Of a DNA stretch of 64,000 nucleotides, positions 1 through 8,100 are shown piece by piece. A program made the position numbers and the translations under genes. The notes beneath the pieces were generated by a model. That model was not told where the DNA came from. It did no database searches and was given only the letters and a program-made list of their open reading frames with translations. The DNA comes from Acidobacteriaceae bacterium. Its GTDB lineage: Bacteria; Acidobacteriota; Terriglobia; Terriglobales; Acidobacteriaceae. The stretch is taken from assembly GCA_030041435.1 (NCBI GenBank), contig JASHNW010000007.1, positions 55,445 to 119,444 on the forward strand, in the 5' to 3' direction. The stretch's first letter is position 1; each line of letters begins with the position of its first letter.

Positions 1-297
1 GGGGCGGAAGCGCAGGTACCCGCCGCCGAAATCCAGCTCGTATTTGTGGCTGTAGGTGTCCTGGATGATCTGCTTAATGCGCAGTTTGCGCCGTGCATTC
101 ACGCGCGCCTGCGCTTCGCGCAGCACCTGGGCCCGCTGCTGCGGAGTGCTCTGCGTCTGGATCTGGTCGGTCTGCGACTGCGTGTTATCGGCTGGCTGCT
201 GGGGTGTCGAGTCCTGCGCGCGCGCTGCGAAAGGAGCCAAAAGAAGTACTGCCAAAAGCGGATACGCGGCGTATCCGGAACACCTGCGAAAGTGCAT
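1..297 (-). CDS. Secreted protein, N-terminal part only (possible outer-membrane beta-barrel)
   Basis: The gene runs off the left edge; 99 codons are visible. The start is ATG at 297, preceded by a GGAGGA ribosome site with a 9-base gap. Residues 1-28 are a typical Sec signal peptide: basic start, Leu/Ala-rich core and an AARA-Q cleavage site. A Gln/Thr/Pro-rich linker follows, then a charged helix (about residues 55-80). The visible end has a YELDFGGGYLRFRP stretch resembling the first strand of acidobacterial outer-membrane beta-barrel proteins. That match is from memory of the family, so the barrel assignment is tentative. Secretion is well supported. Function is unknown. Confidence 0.7.
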   Translation of the reverse strand, partial: MHFRRCSGYAAYPLLAVLLLAPFAARAQDSTPQQPADNTQSQTDQIQTQSTPQQRAQVLREAQARVNARRKLRIKQIIQDTYSHKYELDFGGGYLRFRP

Positions 298-493
298 GAA
301 CCTGCGTTCCTCCACTACCCTCTGGGAAAAAAGGAAATTGCTCTGACTTGTATTAAACCATCTGCGAGGCATCGGCCGCCGAATTCGCGTTCACCCTGGA
401 CTTCGATCGTCAGGCGTTAGACGTGCCGTGGAGGTTGCAGGGAACAGAAGTGCGCAGCCGGAAAACGCTCGTGCCGGCCGCAAGGCAACCCGC

Positions 494-2983
494 TTACTCG
501 CCCCGCAGCGCCTGGAGGGGATCGACCGAGGCCGCGCGGCGAGCGGGCAAAGCGGAGGCCACCAGAGCCAAAATGAAGACTGCGAGGGCGGTGAGGATCA
601 TCACCAGTGGATCGAACGGGCTCACATGGAAAAGGAACGACCGCAGGACGCGGGCCGCCGCGATCGCCCCGGCCAGCCCCAGCACGCAGCCGACAGCCGC
701 CAGCCTGAGGCCGGAGATGACAACCAGCCGCATAATGTGCGAGCGCGGCGAGCCGAGCGCCATGCGGATGGCCATTTCCTGCACGCGACTGGCAACGGAG
801 AAGGCAATGATGCTGTAAATGCCCAGCACGGCCAGAAGGACCGCAGCCAGCGCGAAGCTGGAGATGACCACCGTGTTGAAACGGCGCGGCGCTTCGCTTT
901 GCGCGACTACCTGATCCATGGTCTCGACCTGGCTGATCGCCAGTTGCGGATCGAGCGCGTGCACGTTGGAGCGCAATGCATTCTCCATCTGTTCCGGAGG
1001 CACCGCGGAGCGCAGGATCACGTAGTCCACGTTGCCGTCGATGTCGGAGGGCTGGGCATACGCGCCGGCGTCCTTTTCCACCTGCGCCACCGGCTGATAG
1101 AACTGCTCGGCAGTATCGGCGTCGGGAGCGTTAAGCCGGGCATCGGCCACCTCGCCCACGACGGTCATCCAGGGATTGTTCGACTTCTGGGTGCCCACGC
1201 GCATGCGCTTGCCGATGGGATTCTGGTGCGGCCAGTAGCGCCGGGCGAACTCATGGTTCACGATGACGACGAGTTGGCTGTCAGCCTTGTCGGCCTCGGT
1301 GAAATAGCGGCCGCGCAGCAGAGAAATTCCCATTGCTTTGAAGTAGTCGCCGATGACCTGCGATGGCGCTGCAGCGGTTCGGTCGGGACCGCGCGGATCG
1401 ACGTACCCCTCCACGACAAACGACTCAATGCCGCTGCCGGTGGTGGGCAGCGTGCTGGTGAGGCCCACCGCTTCAACCCCGGGCAACTGGCGCAGTCGAT
1501 CGAGCAGGGTGCGGTTGAAGGAGTCCACCAGCGCCTGTGTGGAATATTGCTTCGGCGGCAGCGCGTAGACGCCGGTGGTCACGTGGTCGGGGCGAAAGCC
1601 CAGATCGACATCGCTCATGGCGCTGAAGCTGCGCAGCAGCAGGCCCGACGCGGCCAGCAGAACGATGGCGACAGCGATCTCGATCACCACCAGAGCGGAG
1701 CGCAGCCGCGCGTGGCTGCCGCCGGACGAGCCGCTGCGACCGCCTTCCTTCAGCGAGGCATTGACATTGATGTGCAGGGCGGCGAAACCGGGCGCCAGGC
1801 CACAGAAGAAGCCGGTCGCCAGGGCAAGGGCCAGAGCGAAGCCGGCCACCGTCCAGTTGAGCGCGATGTCATTCTGCAGCGGCCAGGTTTCCGGCAGCAG
1901 GTTCCTGCCGAATGCGAGGGCGAGGGCGGCGAGCCCGAGGCCCACAATGCCGCCGCTGAGACTGAGGGCGAGGCTTTCGAGGATCATCTGCCGCAACAGG
2001 GTGAGCGCGGGCGCCCCGATGGCCAGGCGCACAGCGACCTCGCGCTGCCTGTGGATGGCGCGTACCAGCAGCAGTCCGGCGAGATTGGCGCAGGCAATGA
2101 GCAGGACCACGGCGACGGCGAGAAACAGCATGCGCAGCAGCGGACGCGTCCGCTCGACCGTGATCTGCTGCAGCGGGTACACGACGGCGCGGATATGGAA
2201 GTTGGCCTCGTCCGGCGGATAGGTGCGCATCATCTGCTCCGCGATGCGCTCTGCGTCGCTCTGTGCCTGGGCGGGCGTGACGCCGGGTTTGAGACGCCCG
2301 ACCATGTTCAGGTACCAGCTGGAGTCGGCTTCAGGAGAAAGCTCCTGCGGGGAGAGGCTGATGGGCACCCACAGCTCGCAGCGGTACATGCGCCCGGGAT
2401 ATAAGGGAAACTCGAAGTTCCTGGGCATGACGCCGATCACGACATAGGGCTTGCGATCGAGCAAAACTTTTTTGCCGAGGATGCCCGGATCGCCGTTGAA
2501 TCGACTCTTCCAGGTCTTGTAGCTCAGGACCGTGACCAGCTGTTGTTGCCGATCTTCTTCAGTTGTGAAGACGCGGCCCATCAGCGGCGCAACGCCCAGC
2601 GCGGAGAAGACCGCGGGCGACATGCGCGATGCCACCACCTGTGCCGGCTGGCCGATGCCCGAAATTTCGAAACCGTCCCAGCCGTACGCCCCGAGACTCT
2701 CAAAAGTGTGCGTGTCGCGGGGATAGACGACGGATTCCGGCCCGCTGATGGGACCCTGGTCGTGCTGGCCCCAGTTCGTGCCGCTCACCTGATCGCCCAG
2801 TGTCACCAGGCGGTCGGCATGGGGAAAGGGAAGGGGCCGCAGCAGGACGCCGTCGACGATCGAGAAGATCGCTGTCGTCGCGCCGATGCCGAAGGCCAGC
2901 ATCAGCACCGCGGTCACGGCGAACCCCGGCGAGCTTCGCAACTGCCGGAAGATCAGTTTCAGATCGGAGAAAAAGCTCTGCAT
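494..2983 (-). CDS. ADOP-family ABC transporter permease (MacB/FtsX type)
   Basis: 829-residue inner-membrane permease. It opens with the RQLRSSPGF motif and a first membrane helix (AVLMLAFGIGATTAIFSIVDG), followed by a MacB-type periplasmic domain, three FtsX helices, a second periplasmic domain and three more helices. It ends ARRAASVDPLQALRGE. This duplicated architecture defines the acidobacterial duplicated orphan permease (ADOP) family, usually about 800 residues and not next to an ATPase gene. No ATPase gene is adjacent here either. The reading frame is open for 21 codons upstream, but ATG at 2983 starts exactly at the conserved MQSFFSDLKLIFRQL. Related MacB proteins export peptides or antibiotics or transmit mechanical signals; no substrate can be named. 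Confidence 0.93.
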   Translation of the reverse strand: MQSFFSDLKLIFRQLRSSPGFAVTAVLMLAFGIGATTAIFSIVDGVLLRPLPFPHADRLVTLGDQVSGTNWGQHDQGPISGPESVVYPRDTHTFESLGAYGWDGFEISGIGQPAQVVASRMSPAVFSALGVAPLMGRVFTTEEDRQQQLVTVLSYKTWKSRFNGDPGILGKKVLLDRKPYVVIGVMPRNFEFPLYPGRMYRCELWVPISLSPQELSPEADSSWYLNMVGRLKPGVTPAQAQSDAERIAEQMMRTYPPDEANFHIRAVVYPLQQITVERTRPLLRMLFLAVAVVLLIACANLAGLLLVRAIHRQREVAVRLAIGAPALTLLRQMILESLALSLSGGIVGLGLAALALAFGRNLLPETWPLQNDIALNWTVAGFALALALATGFFCGLAPGFAALHINVNASLKEGGRSGSSGGSHARLRSALVVIEIAVAIVLLAASGLLLRSFSAMSDVDLGFRPDHVTTGVYALPPKQYSTQALVDSFNRTLLDRLRQLPGVEAVGLTSTLPTTGSGIESFVVEGYVDPRGPDRTAAAPSQVIGDYFKAMGISLLRGRYFTEADKADSQLVVIVNHEFARRYWPHQNPIGKRMRVGTQKSNNPWMTVVGEVADARLNAPDADTAEQFYQPVAQVEKDAGAYAQPSDIDGNVDYVILRSAVPPEQMENALRSNVHALDPQLAISQVETMDQVVAQSEAPRRFNTVVISSFALAAVLLAVLGIYSIIAFSVASRVQEMAIRMALGSPRSHIMRLVVISGLRLAAVGCVLGLAGAIAAARVLRSFLFHVSPFDPLVMILTALAVFILALVASALPARRAASVDPLQALRGE

Positions 2984-3129
2984 GGAAGTACTCGAAGCCG
3001 GCAGCCAATGTTCGGCGCGGCACGATCTGTGTGTCCAGTAAAACATGAATGCCGCGGGATTGCGGAATGTTCACCGGCATGCAACCATGCGAAGAAAGCC
3101 AGTTGCCAACCTTTTGAGGCGCACGACGC

Positions 3130-3675
3130 ATGACAAAATTCCTGCTTGGCCTGATCCTCGGTCTTCTCGTCATTCCGGTCTGGATGTGGACGTATCTCAG
3201 CTTCGGGCATCCCGCGGTCGCCGTGGGCGACAAGCCGCTTCCCTTTGAGAAGCAGGTTGTGAGGGTTCCGCTCCACGCACGCATCGATAAGGAGATGCCG
3301 GCCGGCGCGCCCATCGATCCCAGCCCGGCGAATCTCGCCGCCGGGGCGCAGATCTACCGCGAGCAGTGCGCGGCGTGCCACGGCCTGTCCGGTCATTCTT
3401 CCGATTTTGCCGACCACATGTATCCGCACGCACCGCAGCTGTGGTCGAAGCATGGCAACGGCGTGGTCGGCGTCAGCGACGATCCTGTTGGGGAAACCTA
3501 CTGGAAGGTCGCCAACGGCATTCGGCTGAGCGGCATGCCGGCCTTCGCCAAAGTGCTCAGCCAGACGCAGATGTGGCAGGTGAGCCTGCTGCTCAAACAG
3601 GCGGATCAGCCGTTGCCGCCGGATGCGATGCAGCTGGTTCGGACGCCGATGGCTGCGTCGGCGCCATCGAACTAG
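3130..3675 (+). CDS. Membrane-anchored c-type cytochrome
   Basis: 181 residues. An N-terminal hydrophobic segment (residues 4-24) acts as signal or membrane anchor and places the protein on the periplasmic face. Haem c would attach covalently at C80-A-A-C-H84, and M136 in LSGMPAF is the likely sixth iron ligand, spaced as in class I monohaem cytochromes. The C-terminal helix (MWQVSLLLKQAD) matches the last helix of the cytochrome c fold. It probably carries electrons between periplasmic redox partners; none is encoded next to it. It stands alone between a minus-strand permease and a toxin-antitoxin pair. Confidence 0.93.
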   Translation: MTKFLLGLILGLLVIPVWMWTYLSFGHPAVAVGDKPLPFEKQVVRVPLHARIDKEMPAGAPIDPSPANLAAGAQIYREQCAACHGLSGHSSDFADHMYPHAPQLWSKHGNGVVGVSDDPVGETYWKVANGIRLSGMPAFAKVLSQTQMWQVSLLLKQADQPLPPDAMQLVRTPMAASAPSN

Positions 3676-3697
3676 TTTCCTGGGGACGGAGGGCGGG

Positions 3698-3723
3698 ATA
3701 TAAAATGGCCACAGGAGTGGTCA
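3698..3723 (+). promoter_or_regulatory. Candidate promoter element and autoregulatory operator of the toxin-antitoxin pair
   Basis: An AT-rich TATAAAAT stretch, an outlier in this GC-rich DNA, is followed by an imperfect palindrome at 3706-3723: TGGCCAC-AGGA-GTGGTCA, six of seven pairs. It covers the antitoxin ribosome site AGGAG (3713-3717) and ends at the ATG. Phd-type antitoxins commonly bind palindromes over their own promoter; its use here is inferred. Confidence 0.45.
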
Positions 3724-3724
3724 C

Positions 3725-4000
3725 ATGAAAATTGCTACGGTGCGCGAGTTTCGCGACAAGGCTACGGGATTTCTGCGCTCGAGTGACCCCGTCCTGATCA
3801 CACGTCGCGGCCGCCTGGCTGGGATTTTCTTTCCGCAACCGGAATCGAGTTTACCCATCGAGATGAAGCGGGAGATATTTCCGATTCTCAGCGCGGAAAT
3901 CGCGCGCCAGGTACGGACTGTGGGATTAGCAGAAGACGAGGTACTGGCCGACTTCAGAGAATGGCGTAAGCGGAAACGTGAAGCTCGTCGCAGACGCTAA
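3725..4000 (+). CDS. Phd/YefM-like antitoxin
   Basis: 91 residues. The N-terminal MKIATVREFRDKATGFLRSSDPVLITRRGRLAGIF has the Phd/YefM DNA-binding fold pattern: beta-strand, helix, then the VLITRRG strand pair. The C-terminal half is a charged helix ending in an Arg/Lys-rich tail, as expected for the part that wraps the toxin. AGGAG sits seven bases before the ATG. The last 23 bases overlap the PIN-domain gene downstream, a translational coupling typical of type II systems. It should neutralise that toxin and repress the pair. Confidence 0.85.
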   Translation: MKIATVREFRDKATGFLRSSDPVLITRRGRLAGIFFPQPESSLPIEMKREIFPILSAEIARQVRTVGLAEDEVLADFREWRKRKREARRRR

Positions 4001-4391
4001 CGTCCTGATTTCCGCCGTGCTCGGTGGCCGTGCGGCGCTCGTTCTGAATCACCCCGGTGTCGATGAGGTGATGACTACAGAGTTCACCCTTGCTGAGGTA
4101 CAGGAGTACGTGCTTCTGCTCGGCCGAAGGAAAGGGATCACCGAAGAAATCCTGCAACTCGCTATTGCCGCATTGCCCATCACGATTGTGGCGCCGGATA
4201 GTTACCGCTCGGAAATAAAGCAGGCGCGAAAACTCATGGAGAAGCGGGATCCGGATGACGTAGAACTCCTCGCTTTGGTTCTCCACACCGGGGAGCCCCT
4301 ATGGTCCAACGACAGCGACTTCGCGAAATGCGGTATTCCGTGGTTCACGACAGCGGAGATTTTGCGGCGGCTCGGTATTCTCGGTAAGTGA
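3978..4391 (+). CDS. PIN-domain toxin (putative endoribonuclease)
   Basis: 137 residues with a GTG start inside the antitoxin gene. The PIN fold is recognisable by the first acidic strand MKLVADANVLISAV (D6), the middle acidic residues in TTEFTLAEVQEY and the last acidic cluster DPDDVELLALVL followed by LWSNDSDF. These supply the Asp/Glu set that binds Mg or Mn for RNA cleavage in VapC-like toxins. Length is normal for the family. Pairing with the overlapping Phd-like gene makes this a complete type II toxin-antitoxin system. The RNA target cannot be told from sequence. Confidence 0.88.
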   Translation: MKLVADANVLISAVLGGRAALVLNHPGVDEVMTTEFTLAEVQEYVLLLGRRKGITEEILQLAIAALPITIVAPDSYRSEIKQARKLMEKRDPDDVELLALVLHTGEPLWSNDSDFAKCGIPWFTTAEILRRLGILGK

Positions 4392-4401
4392 ATGGTGCCC
4401 C

Positions 4402-5646
4402 TCAGTACTTCGTCTTAATCGCGTAGGTCAGCCCGGTCGTGAACTCAAACGAATTCCGCATCGTCGGCGGCGTGGCTGGCGGCGGATCGTTCAGGTAGCT
4501 GTCGATCGATCCCACCGAGAACGCCAGGTTCCTGAAGAAGGGCATGGTCAGCGAGTTGGTTTCCCCCGCCGAATACGCGTAGGGATTATTGTAGGCAGGG
4601 ATCCAGTTGACCTGCTGCTTGAACAGCACCTTGTGCGGCAGCTTCACAGCCCAGGTCGAGTCCAGGGTGGAACCAATCAGGTTCTGGTTTTGCCCGGCGG
4701 TTGCGTCCAGAAACTGCTGCGACTCGTACTGCAGCGTCGACTTTACGTCCAGCTCCTGTGTGGGCTGCTTGATCGCCGTCCATCCGATGCCTGCCCCGTA
4801 AATCTGCTGCAGGTCGAGTTCCTGGCCGTAGTTGTGATCGAAGGAGGTCTGCGCGAGGGCGTAAAAGCGCGGGGAGAAGTATTCGTCGCGCTCCGCGTCG
4901 GCGTGATAGATGGAGCTCTTCGACGCGCTGGCAGGCGTAAAGACGCCATCGCTGGTGTAGGCCGGCTGAATGATTTTCCCAAACGATCCGCTGAAGTCCA
5001 GGGACGTGCGGTTTTTGGTGTCGAGCCATGCGACGGTCGGCACCGCCCGCAACAGACCCAATGACCCGGTGAACGTGTATTGGTCCTGGCTGGCCTGCAC
5101 GACGGTAGCGCCCGCCGTCACCGAGCCGTTCCACCCGGCCAGGACACCCGGATGGCCTGCGATTTGTTTCTTCAGAATCGTCTCATCGACGACGTACATC
5201 GCCTTTTTCACGGGAATCTGCGCCGTCTCCGCGCCATTCTCGTCCTCGACCTTAATGGTCCCGTCTGCCACGGCCAGCGTCCCTTTCGGGACGTTCACCG
5301 GCGCCACGCCGTGTCGCGCGAAGATTCCACCTTCCAGCACCACCAGGCGCGTCCCGGTACGCAGTTCCTTTACGTTGTCCCATTTCACGGTCACATCGCC
5401 GGCAAATGGGCTGTGGAAGTAGACCTCATTGCCCACGGTTCGGAGCAGCTTGCCCGATAACCGGTCGCCGTTCTGAAAAATCAGGGTGTCGGGCGTCGGC
5501 TGCGGAGCCGATTTCTTCCTGGCGGCTCCGCCGGGAGCGCCGGTGGTGTCTGCCAGGCCCGGGAGGGTGGCAGCCGCGAGCACGAGAGTGATGGTCATCA
5601 AGCCCCGGCACAGGGCGCAAAAAGAGCGGACATACTGCAAAAGCAT
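4402..5646 (-). CDS. DUF481-like outer-membrane beta-barrel protein
   Basis: 414 residues. The chosen start is ATG at 5646, with CGGAG about 11 bases upstream; an in-frame TTG at 5679 would lengthen it by 11 residues. The N-terminus is a signal peptide (MTITLVLAAATLPGLAD). Residues of about 45-170 form a soluble region with LIFQNGDRLSGKLLRTVGNEVYFHSPFAGDVTVKW, a motif often found before DUF481 barrels. The rest alternates polar and aromatic strands and ends in a short strand (FTTGLTYAIKTKY), as in outer-membrane barrels. Its role is unknown. It is divergent from feoAB. Confidence 0.8.
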   Translation of the reverse strand: MLLQYVRSFCALCRGLMTITLVLAAATLPGLADTTGAPGGAARKKSAPQPTPDTLIFQNGDRLSGKLLRTVGNEVYFHSPFAGDVTVKWDNVKELRTGTRLVVLEGGIFARHGVAPVNVPKGTLAVADGTIKVEDENGAETAQIPVKKAMYVVDETILKKQIAGHPGVLAGWNGSVTAGATVVQASQDQYTFTGSLGLLRAVPTVAWLDTKNRTSLDFSGSFGKIIQPAYTSDGVFTPASASKSSIYHADAERDEYFSPRFYALAQTSFDHNYGQELDLQQIYGAGIGWTAIKQPTQELDVKSTLQYESQQFLDATAGQNQNLIGSTLDSTWAVKLPHKVLFKQQVNWIPAYNNPYAYSAGETNSLTMPFFRNLAFSVGSIDSYLNDPPPATPPTMRNSFEFTTGLTYAIKTKY

Positions 5647-5782
5647 GGGGGACACAACTCCGAGCGGTAAATGCTTCAAAAACCGGCAGAAAAACAGGCG
5701 AACCTCTTCCGATAGTACAGGAAGCAGGGCGGCTCACCCGCCGGGGTTCCTCATTCGGCACCCCGCAATTTGGGCTGGGGAG

Positions 5783-5826
5783 TGTGACCTAAATCACGGC
5801 GCGCCAGCGCGCGGCCTCCGTATGCT
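5783..5826 (+). promoter_or_regulatory. CRP/FNR-family-like operator and -10 box upstream of feoA
   Basis: TGTGACCTAAATCACG at 5783-5798 is a near-perfect TGTGA-N6-TCACA palindrome. A -10-like TATGCT lies at 5821-5826. If transcription starts about seven bases later, the palindrome centre (5790.5) is about 41.5 bases upstream, the classical position for activation by CRP/FNR-type proteins. Similar sites lie upstream of nuoA, nuoJ and nifJ. Regulator identity is inferred. Confidence 0.6.
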
Positions 5827-5844
5827 TCCCAATATAGGAGCGAA

Positions 5845-6165
5845 ATGGTCGCAATTGCGCTATCATCGATTTTTGGAGCTGAGACAGACGACGATTTTGA
5901 CCTGTCCGGAGCCTGGAAGTTGAGCTTGCTGAGCGAATTGCCCATCGGTACAACGGGGGTCGTCGAGTCTCTGGAACTGCCCGGCGAGATCCAGCATCAC
6001 CTCATGCACATGGGGTTTGTGCCGGAGGCAAGAATCACGGTAGTGCGCCGGGCCCCCGCCGGCGACCCTACGGTCTACTCGATCGACGGGTTTGAAGTTG
6101 CGCTCCGCCGCGACACGGCGAAGGCGATCAGGGTTCGGGAATACGAGGGGTCGAACACGAGATAG
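5845..6165 (+). CDS. feoA: FeoA, ferrous iron transport accessory protein
   Basis: 106 residues. The SH3-like FeoA fold is visible from about residue 28: LLSELPIGTTGVVESLELPGEIQHHLMHMGFVPEARITVVRRAP, then DPTVYSIDGFEVALRRDTAKAIRV. The LxxMGFVPxxxI motif is diagnostic. The first 27 residues are an acidic extension beyond the usual 75-85-residue protein. AGGAG lies four bases before the ATG. The gene ends two bases before feoB, so the two are one operon. FeoA is a small cytoplasmic protein thought to assist the FeoB transporter. A candidate oxygen/redox operator precedes it. Confidence 0.95.
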   Translation: MVAIALSSIFGAETDDDFDLSGAWKLSLLSELPIGTTGVVESLELPGEIQHHLMHMGFVPEARITVVRRAPAGDPTVYSIDGFEVALRRDTAKAIRVREYEGSNTR

Positions 6166-6167
6166 CC

Positions 6168-8063
6168 ATGAGCAGTTGCTGCAATACAGAGACCATCGAA
6201 GTTCCCATAGAACCGCGGGTACCCGGCCGCATTCGCACGGTCGCCCTGGTTGGTCCGCCCAATTCGGGCAAGTCGACGCTCTTTAACCGCCTCACCGGCC
6301 TGCGTCAAAAGGTCGCCAACTACCCCGGCGTTACCGTCGAGCAGCGTGTTGGCCGGCTGAACGGGATCGACCGCGCAGACCTGACGCTGATCGACCTGCC
6401 GGGTATTTACGGCCTCGATACGTACTCCGAGGACGCACGCGTCGCGGTGGACGTGCTGCACGGCGAAATGCCCGGCACGCCCGCGCCGGACGCCATCCTG
6501 CTCGTACTCGATTCGCTGCATCTGCGCCGCCAGCTGATGCTGGCCGCCCCGGTGCTCTCCCTCGGCCTGCCGACCCTGGTTCTGCTGAACATGAGCGACC
6601 TGATGGAAGCCCGCGGCGGCCACATCGATACCCTGGCACTGGCGCAGGAACTCGGCGTCCCGGTCGCCAAAATCAGCGCCACGCGCGGCGCCGGCCTCGA
6701 TTCGATCACGCACTTTCTTAATCGCAAGGCTGAGCCGGACGCGCCCCTGTCGGTAACGAAGATCGAGCTGCCGGTGGTGGGCAATCCCCGCTCCTATCGC
6801 CAGTGGGCCACCGGCATCAGTACCCGCACCAAATACAAAGCGCCGGTCTCCAACCAGGCGACGAAGCGCATCGATGGGGTCCTGCTGCATCGCGCCTGGG
6901 GACCACTGGTTTTCCTGGCCGTCGTCTTCGCCGTTTTTCAGGTGGTCTTTGCCATTGGCCAGCCGCTCTCCGATGGCTTCGGCAATCTTCTCAACGCCGC
7001 CGGCGATGCAGTTGCCCCACTGCTCGGTCACGGCTGGCTGGAATCGCTGGCCATCGACGGAGTCTGGCGCGGCGTCGCGTCGGTTCTGGTATTCCTCCCC
7101 CAGATTCTGCTGCTCTTCCTTTTCATCGGGGTCCTCGAAGATTCCGGCTATCTGGCCCGCGCCGCGCTGATCGCCGACCGGGTGATGCGGTCGATCGGGC
7201 TCAACGGCAAGGCGTTCATTCCTCTGCTGTCGGCCTACGCCTGCGCCGTGCCGGCCATTATGGCCACGCGCACCATTGAGAACAAGCGCGACCGCTTTGC
7301 CACCATCCTGGTCGCACCTTTTATGACCTGTTCCGCGCGGCTGCCCATTTATATGCTCATGATCGCGGCTTTCATCCCGAACAAGCCGCTGCTGGGCGAC
7401 TTTTTCGGCCTCCGCGCCGCCGTCATGCTCTCGCTGTACGTGCTGGGCTTTCTCGCCGCACTGGCCACCGCTCGGCTGCTCAAGTCGTCGATCCTGAAGG
7501 CTTCGTCGGCGCCCTTCATTCTGGAGCTGCCGCAGTACCGGCTGCCCACCGTGCGCTCGCTCGGCCTGCGCCTCGTCGACCGCGGCAAGGTCTTTCTCCG
7601 CCAGGCGGGGACCGTCATTCTGGCCGTCACGCTGGTGCTCTGGATCCTGAGCCACGTGCCCTTCCATGCCTCGCTCGGCGAAAGCGTGATTGGGCGGATC
7701 GGCCACTTCATCGAGCCAATCATTCGGCCGCTGGGCTTCAACTGGAAGATCGGCATCGGCCTGCTGACATCGGTGATGGCCCGTGAAGTGATCGTGGGCA
7801 CGCTGGGCACGCTGTATGGCGCCGACCCGACGACCCACTCCCTTGGTCTGCAGGCTGCGCTGCGCCACGACCTCACGCTGGGCGGAGCGATGGCACTGGT
7901 GGTCTTCTTCGCCTTTGCCATGCAGTGCACTTCGACGATCGCCATCGTCCGCCGCGAGACCAACAGCTGGCGCTGGCCAGCCCTGCAGTTCACTTACATG
8001 AGCATTCTGGCCTATGTGGCCGCCCTGGCGACGAATCAGGCGATTCTCGCGTTCATGCGGTAA
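6168..8063 (+). CDS. feoB: FeoB, GTP-driven Fe(II) transporter
   Basis: 631 residues. The N-terminal G domain has G1 GPPNSGKST (29-37), G2 in NYPGVTVE (51-58), G3 DLPG (76-79) and G4 NMSD (141-144). The C-terminal half has two Gate-type membrane bundles, with SAYACAVPAIMATRTI and MTCSARLPIYMLMI in the first gate; FeoB cysteines of these motifs have been proposed to line the iron path. It imports Fe2+ across the inner membrane. E. coli FeoB is about 773 residues, so this is a compact form. The N-terminus MSSCCNTET carries two extra cysteines before the G domain. No feoC follows. Confidence 0.97.
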   Translation: MSSCCNTETIEVPIEPRVPGRIRTVALVGPPNSGKSTLFNRLTGLRQKVANYPGVTVEQRVGRLNGIDRADLTLIDLPGIYGLDTYSEDARVAVDVLHGEMPGTPAPDAILLVLDSLHLRRQLMLAAPVLSLGLPTLVLLNMSDLMEARGGHIDTLALAQELGVPVAKISATRGAGLDSITHFLNRKAEPDAPLSVTKIELPVVGNPRSYRQWATGISTRTKYKAPVSNQATKRIDGVLLHRAWGPLVFLAVVFAVFQVVFAIGQPLSDGFGNLLNAAGDAVAPLLGHGWLESLAIDGVWRGVASVLVFLPQILLLFLFIGVLEDSGYLARAALIADRVMRSIGLNGKAFIPLLSAYACAVPAIMATRTIENKRDRFATILVAPFMTCSARLPIYMLMIAAFIPNKPLLGDFFGLRAAVMLSLYVLGFLAALATARLLKSSILKASSAPFILELPQYRLPTVRSLGLRLVDRGKVFLRQAGTVILAVTLVLWILSHVPFHASLGESVIGRIGHFIEPIIRPLGFNWKIGIGLLTSVMAREVIVGTLGTLYGADPTTHSLGLQAALRHDLTLGGAMALVVFFAFAMQCTSTIAIVRRETNSWRWPALQFTYMSILAYVAALATNQAILAFMR

Positions 8064-8083
8064 TCCCGCGCGGCGAGGCTCGG

Positions 8084-8097
8084 AGCCGGTGTCGGCT
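8084..8097. terminator. Weak hairpin between convergent feoB and tolC-like genes
   Basis: AGCCG-GTGT-CGGCT forms a five-pair hairpin followed on the + strand by TCTCTACTTC. It lies in the 37-bp gap between two convergent genes and may end feoAB transcription. The T-run is poor, so the call is weak. Confidence 0.35.
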
Positions 8098-8100
8098 TCT

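Noticed and set aside
428..2404. Open frame of 658 codons opposite the first ADOP permease
   Set aside because: Antisense shadow, His/Arg/Gly-rich, no family resemblance.
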